From NCBI GenBank assembly GCA_903813345.2, contig CAIIXF020000010.1, forward strand, positions 22,579,181 to 22,643,180: a DNA stretch of 64,000 nt. The letters run 5' to 3'. Shown here piece by piece: positions 59,812 to 64,000 of the stretch. How positions within the stretch are numbered: position 1 is the stretch's first letter; each line of letters opens with the position of its first letter. The translations under genes were made by a program, and so were the position numbers. The DNA comes from Owenia fusiformis (Eukaryota; Annelida; Polychaeta; Sabellida; Oweniidae). Below the pieces are notes generated by a model, which saw nothing but the letters and a program-made list of their open reading frames with translations, had not been told where the DNA came from and did not search any database.

Positions 59812-60157
59812 ATACAAGGTCACAATCAAATTTCGTTCAGTGTAATCCAGGCTGGGAGCAAACATTGTTTCTTTCAGGCTAACCTGGTTGCCAATCCTTC
59901 TTGCAGGCTAACATATAATCATTTTTAATGTTTGATCTATTGATTGTCAATATAAATCTAAAAGCAGTACACAACAATAATATATTTTTATATGATTCAT
60001 TCTTGGATAGAAATGTATTAAAATCAAATAATATATGCTCCTACGAGATTTTACGAGAATTGAGAAATTTTGCAAAAATCTAATTTTTCCCTAATAATGA
60101 GTTTATCTCAGTTTCTTCTATTATTTAGAACTTCCGTGAGCAAATAACTAATTTGGG
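59807..60157. promoter_or_regulatory. Shared divergent promoter of NDUFA13 and PRCC
   Basis: The two start codons are only 351 bases apart, head-to-head. An ETS-type motif AACTTCCG (60129-60136) lies 22 bases before the PRCC start and the YY1 motif overlaps the NDUFA13 start. No TATA box fits either gene, as usual for housekeeping bidirectional promoters. Confidence 0.55.
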
Positions 60158-63100
60158 ATGTCATTGGTTGCATATGATAGCAGTGGGGACAGTGGATCAA
60201 GTGATGAGGACGAGTCACCTCATGATGGAGCAGTTGAAAAAAATGTAAATGGCAAGTCTAGGCCTACTGCTGCTAGTGCCAATGATATTGTAGATTTACC
60301 TGATGCACGCGTCCAAACAGTAACAGATATTGAAGGTATATTTTCAATGATAATAGATGTCCCTGCCTCATGTTTCGACACTTGGTAGGGACAATAGAAA
60401 AAAATCGCATTCCGAAATGTCTGAGACATAGGTTCTGGGCCGATATAAAGATGACAGCACCAACAGAATCCAGTATTATCTTTTTCTCTCAGGTGCTCAA
60501 CGAGTTGTTGATGTAGTTTTTGAATTCCAATTTATGTCGACTTAACGCTATTCCCAATGTGAAAAAGATAACTAGATATAAAGAAAACATATGGATTGAC
60601 ATACCTAGCACATAAAATCGATATGTAATGGCATACTGACGGCCTGACATGTCATTAAACGGCACTGTCCCGCTTTGCGAAATTGGCCATGGTAGGATTC
60701 AGGTGTTTATTGATTTTGCGCATGTGCAAAGCATACAATTGGTTTTTAGCGAAGCCTTAAAAATAGCATACCATTCTAAAAACTTTCTAAAATTCGAAAA
60801 AATCATTTCAGATTGTTTGTTGATGTTCGAGAATAAACGTCTAATCGAAGAGAGAAGTAAATAATTACTACTTCCGGAAATCTGCCATGGCCAATTTCGC
60901 AAACCGCAACTTTGCTGTTCTTAGGCATATTATGCCCATTTCAGTTAGTGTTTAATCGACACTACACAGTACACACTTGGTATGTATATGGATATGTCTT
61001 TTATGTCAAACAGTAGGGCTGTTTCACTAGAACGATCGGCATTTAGGGGCGAAATGTGGATTTTAAAAGTACCACTTCGGCTCCCGTTGATTACCTGAAG
61101 AGAATATTTATAAATAAACACAGATCGATTACCATGCCATCTTTATTTTAAAATTATTCCTATCGGCCTTTGCCTATGGTCTGAGATCCATCTATGCCAG
61201 AAATTAAATGGTTTGGAAATTTGAGCCTATAACAACTCATACATCAACTTCAATCCCAAATTAAAAATTAAATTGCATCAAAGTTTTACCTCTTTCCCTA
61301 CAGCTGCTAAGCTGGGACAATAAACTGTACCAGTACTAATAGCCCCGGGCTAGGGAAAGGCTAGTAAATTCAGCCCAACTGTAAAATGTAGAAGATCTTG
61401 TTCTGCCAATTAACCATGACAATTAGGGTTCGAACCAAATTAGAACTTACAGTAGGAGTTCAAAAATGTATTGAGATATGTTATTTCAGCGTGTAAGTCA
61501 TGCCCCAAACTACTAAATTGTAATTATTATATATTAAAAATACCATATGTATACATCAGCACTCAGGACTATTTGTCCTTGTAGATGATTAAATATATTT
61601 ATATACTGTACCTATATGATCCAGTCTTCTGAAGCCCAAACAAACCTTTGAATATACATTTTTAGTGATATTTTGTCATATATCTATTTCATGTTCTAGA
61701 TAAGCAAGAAACTGTCATTTATGATGAAGATATTTGGGAACCAGTTATTCAAGATACAACACGGTCATCAGGACTTAATCTACCTGCGCCTAAAGTAGCT
61801 GATAAACCAGCATCAAGTGTGAAAGACAGTGGTAACTCAATAGAATCTCAAAAAGGAAATGGCTTAGGTCTCCCTTTGCCTCAAAAGGCCTCTAAGAATG
61901 TGACAGTGACAGAAGATGAGGGGGAGTTAGAAGATTTGGTGAAACCAAAGCCTTCACAATTAGCTGATGTTCCCAAGCCACCACCTAAGAAGATTGGGAA
62001 GAAGATTCAGATTGTTATCCCCGAATTGCCTGATGTGAGTTTATTTAAGATATCACAAAGAAATGTTCCAATCTTTCTCAATTAATTTTTTGTTAAAAGT
62101 GTTATGATATTAAGTTATTGACCGATTCCTGCTGTACTTAAATGTTGTAACTTCTTGTCCATGTATTTCCATCAAAATAGAGATATCTCATTTCATCAAT
62201 GTATTATCATTGGTGCTTTTTACAAATAATACATGCACATTAATACATTAATATTGTTTTCTGTTTGCAGGCAGGTTCTTCAGATGAAGAAGATGAACCA
62301 GAAGCTAAGAAGTACAAACCCTCAACAGTAAGATGATTTTTTGTTAAATGTTAACCAAAAAATGTGCAGCATTATACACAGGTTCCAGAATTATGTTTTT
62401 ACACAGCACATTTTAATTTTGCATAACTTTGAATTTCTAGAAATGCTGCATAATTTATTCATCAGCGCATATTTTTGTATTTTTTGGCTTTTGAAATATG
62501 GATTTTTATGATAACTTATCACTCACAAATAACTCTTGTTATGAAATGTGTCATTGTAGAGAGGGATTTTTAATTCAGACAGTATATATGTACAAAATAT
62601 TTAAGTATGAAGTGAATAAGTTTTTCATAGCGATTCTCCATCATACCCACTTTTTGTTGTAGGCCTATCCCTGCTCTAAACTGTTTTCATATTTTGCAGA
62701 AAAAGACGGGACTTTTTGCTTTGCTACCTGACCCTAAACACTCAGCATTCAAAAAGGAAACCAAGCGGCCTTTAATCCCACATACACTTACCAAGAAGCC
62801 AACTGAGACAGCTGCTTCTAAAGCTGAAGCAATGGCCAAGAAAAAAGCTGCTATGCTCCAGCATGCTAAAAGCAAACCCAGCGTAGATATCCCTACCCCA
62901 ATAGTTGCCAATGTAGATAGTGATAATGAAGAGGACAATGACAATTCTGGGAATTTTTTCTCACTTGGTGATAAGCCTGACAGTGCTACTAACACTGAAT
63001 CAACAATGCCTCAAAGTTCCCTTATGTCATTGAGAGGTATTAACACAGTTCCCACTATTCAGCCAATGGATAATGACAATAATGAGATTACTACGCAAAA

Positions 63101-63269
63101 TGCTGAGATTGACACTGGAAAAATCACCATTGAGAATGATGCTATGAATGCTCCATTAGCCTTTAAATCTGGTGCTATTTCTCCTGGATATAGTTCAGCT
63201 AGGTCATATCCGCAACAGCATACTGGGCAAGTTGATACACAGTACAACCAGCAGTTTTATAACCAACCG
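60158..63269 (+). CDS. PRCC: PRCC (proline-rich mitotic checkpoint regulator), N-terminal 380 codons, partial
   Basis: Visible exons are 60158-60335, 61700-62034, 62271-62327 and 62700-63269; phases agree and a GTAAGA donor follows the last. The start MSLVAYDSSGDSGSSDEDE matches PRCC's MSLVAYASSDES. GLGLPLPQ, a KIQIVIPELPD block, GSSDEEDEPEAKK, TGLFALLPDPK, RPLIPHTLTKKP, ENFFSLGDK-like GNFFSLGDK and NAPLAFK follow in the family order. The conserved C-terminal region lies beyond the window. PRCC is a nuclear protein linked to the mitotic checkpoint (MAD2L2 binding) and to splicing complexes; in humans it is fused to TFE3 in papillary renal carcinoma. This copy is less proline-rich than the vertebrate one. 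It is low-complexity and largely disordered, with acidic Ser clusters near the start. Confidence 0.92.
60336..61699. other. PRCC intron 1, with a small foldback
   Basis: Non-coding. At 60677-60903 the arms TTTGCGAAATTGGCCATGG and CCATGGCCAATTTCGCAAA are exact inverse copies about 190 bases apart, probably a MITE remnant. Confidence 0.6.
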
Positions 63270-63485
63270 GTAAGATATAATCAATGATTGTACTTTATGG
63301 CAGAATTCTTAAACATTATATGCCATCTAGTATTGAAGATTGTTGCATTTGGGTTGAAATTGTTCTGGTCGATTTTCATACATCGATTTATAGCAGTGAA
63401 AATATGGTTTGAGAAGGTAAGAACAGTCTCTTCTTTGTATTGTGTTATTTTGTCTTTTATCTGATGCCAGCAACAATGTTCCTAA

Positions 63486-64000
63486 CTTAGTCAAATCTAC
63501 TGTAGATGTAATAATAAATCAAAGAACAACTATCAAGATAAACTTTGTAATAACTTGGATGAAGAAGCAGCAAATGGCCTTAACTACTGGACAATTATAA
63601 AGAAACTTATAGGAACCAAGTTTTCAACAGGCATTCCTCTTCTTGAGATAAATGATAAAATTATTGATGATGACTTTGGAAAAGCAAATGCTTTTTTAAA
63701 TAAGTTCATGACTAAGTTCCACCATAATATAATTGATAAGTCATTGCCGCCCTGTCCTATGAAAACAAATGAATCTTTGACTTACATAAATATAAATGAT
63801 AACTTACGGAACCTTAATTCATCTAAAAAAGGTGGAGAAGATAATATCACTAACAAAATGTTGAGACTTGTGGCTGACTCTATCGATGTTGAACTAGTTA
63901 AACTATTTACTATTTTCTTGGAGACAAATACATTTCCTGATTGCTGGAAAATAATTGTTCCTATATATAAGAATAAAAATTCAAAAACAGACCCATCCAA
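63486..64000 (+). mobile_element. Non-LTR retrotransposon reverse-transcriptase fragment
   Basis: The open frame runs from just after a stop at 63483-63485 to the window edge (171 codons). It reads NYWTIIKKLIG, FNKFMTKF-like LNKFMTKF, then SSKKGGEDNITNKMLRL and FPDCWKIIVPIYKNKNSKTD. This is the linker and first reverse-transcriptase blocks of a LINE ORF2 (the K-x-x-G-x-D-x-I motif, then W-K-x-A/I-x-V-x-P-I-x-K). No endonuclease domain precedes it, so the copy is 5'-truncated. It lies in the intron after the last visible PRCC exon, same strand. The frame is intact as far as seen, suggesting a fairly young insertion. Confidence 0.75.

Overview
This is an AT-rich window from an animal nuclear genome. 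It has spliced genes with GT-AG introns, long introns, 3' UTRs and many DNA-transposon remnants. The gene set (Wnt ligand, heparan-sulfate 6-O-sulfotransferase, ependymin-related protein, axonemal SAXO5/TEX45-like protein, USE1, NDUFA13, PRCC, mitochondrial EF-Tu) points to a bilaterian invertebrate. The ependymin-related gene and the Helentron/pearl-like repeats suggest a marine lophotrochozoan such as a mollusc, brachiopod or annelid, but the species cannot be fixed from the sequence alone.

Layout. 1-311 (+) is the last coding exon of a mitochondrial EF-Tu-like gene. 1932-4261 (+) is a complete ependymin-related gene with its TATA box. 7164-11262 is a 4.1-kb transposon-like unit with ~55-bp terminal inverted repeats starting CACTGTG and a 5-bp target duplication, the signature of Transib/RAG-like elements. 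It carries unidentified exon-like ORFs and a nested hAT element with its own exact 8-bp duplication. 12915-13779 is a palindromic TA-flanked element. 14714-32055 (+) is a complete five-exon Wnt gene whose first two introns are full of satellites and Helentron-like elements. 32056-38426 is gene-free with several tandem and inverted repeats. 38427-46024 (-) is USE1 (six exons). 46690-48997 (+) is a SAXO5/TEX45-like gene, head-to-head with USE1. 50064-59806 (-) is NDUFA13 (four exons). Its 7.4-kb first intron contains, on the opposite strand, a complete three-exon HS6ST gene (53366-56736). 60158-63269 (+) is the 5' part of PRCC, head-to-head with NDUFA13; the intron that follows holds a LINE reverse-transcriptase fragment running off the window.

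Functionally these are unrelated housekeeping, developmental and ciliary genes, not a pathway cluster. The most structured part of the window is its transposon record: at least nine elements can be delimited to the base by inverted repeats and target duplications, two of them as nested pairs. The Transib/RAG-like unit is the best candidate for something undescribed. Exon coordinates below were read by hand from splice signals, reading phase and similarity recalled to known families; no database search was run.
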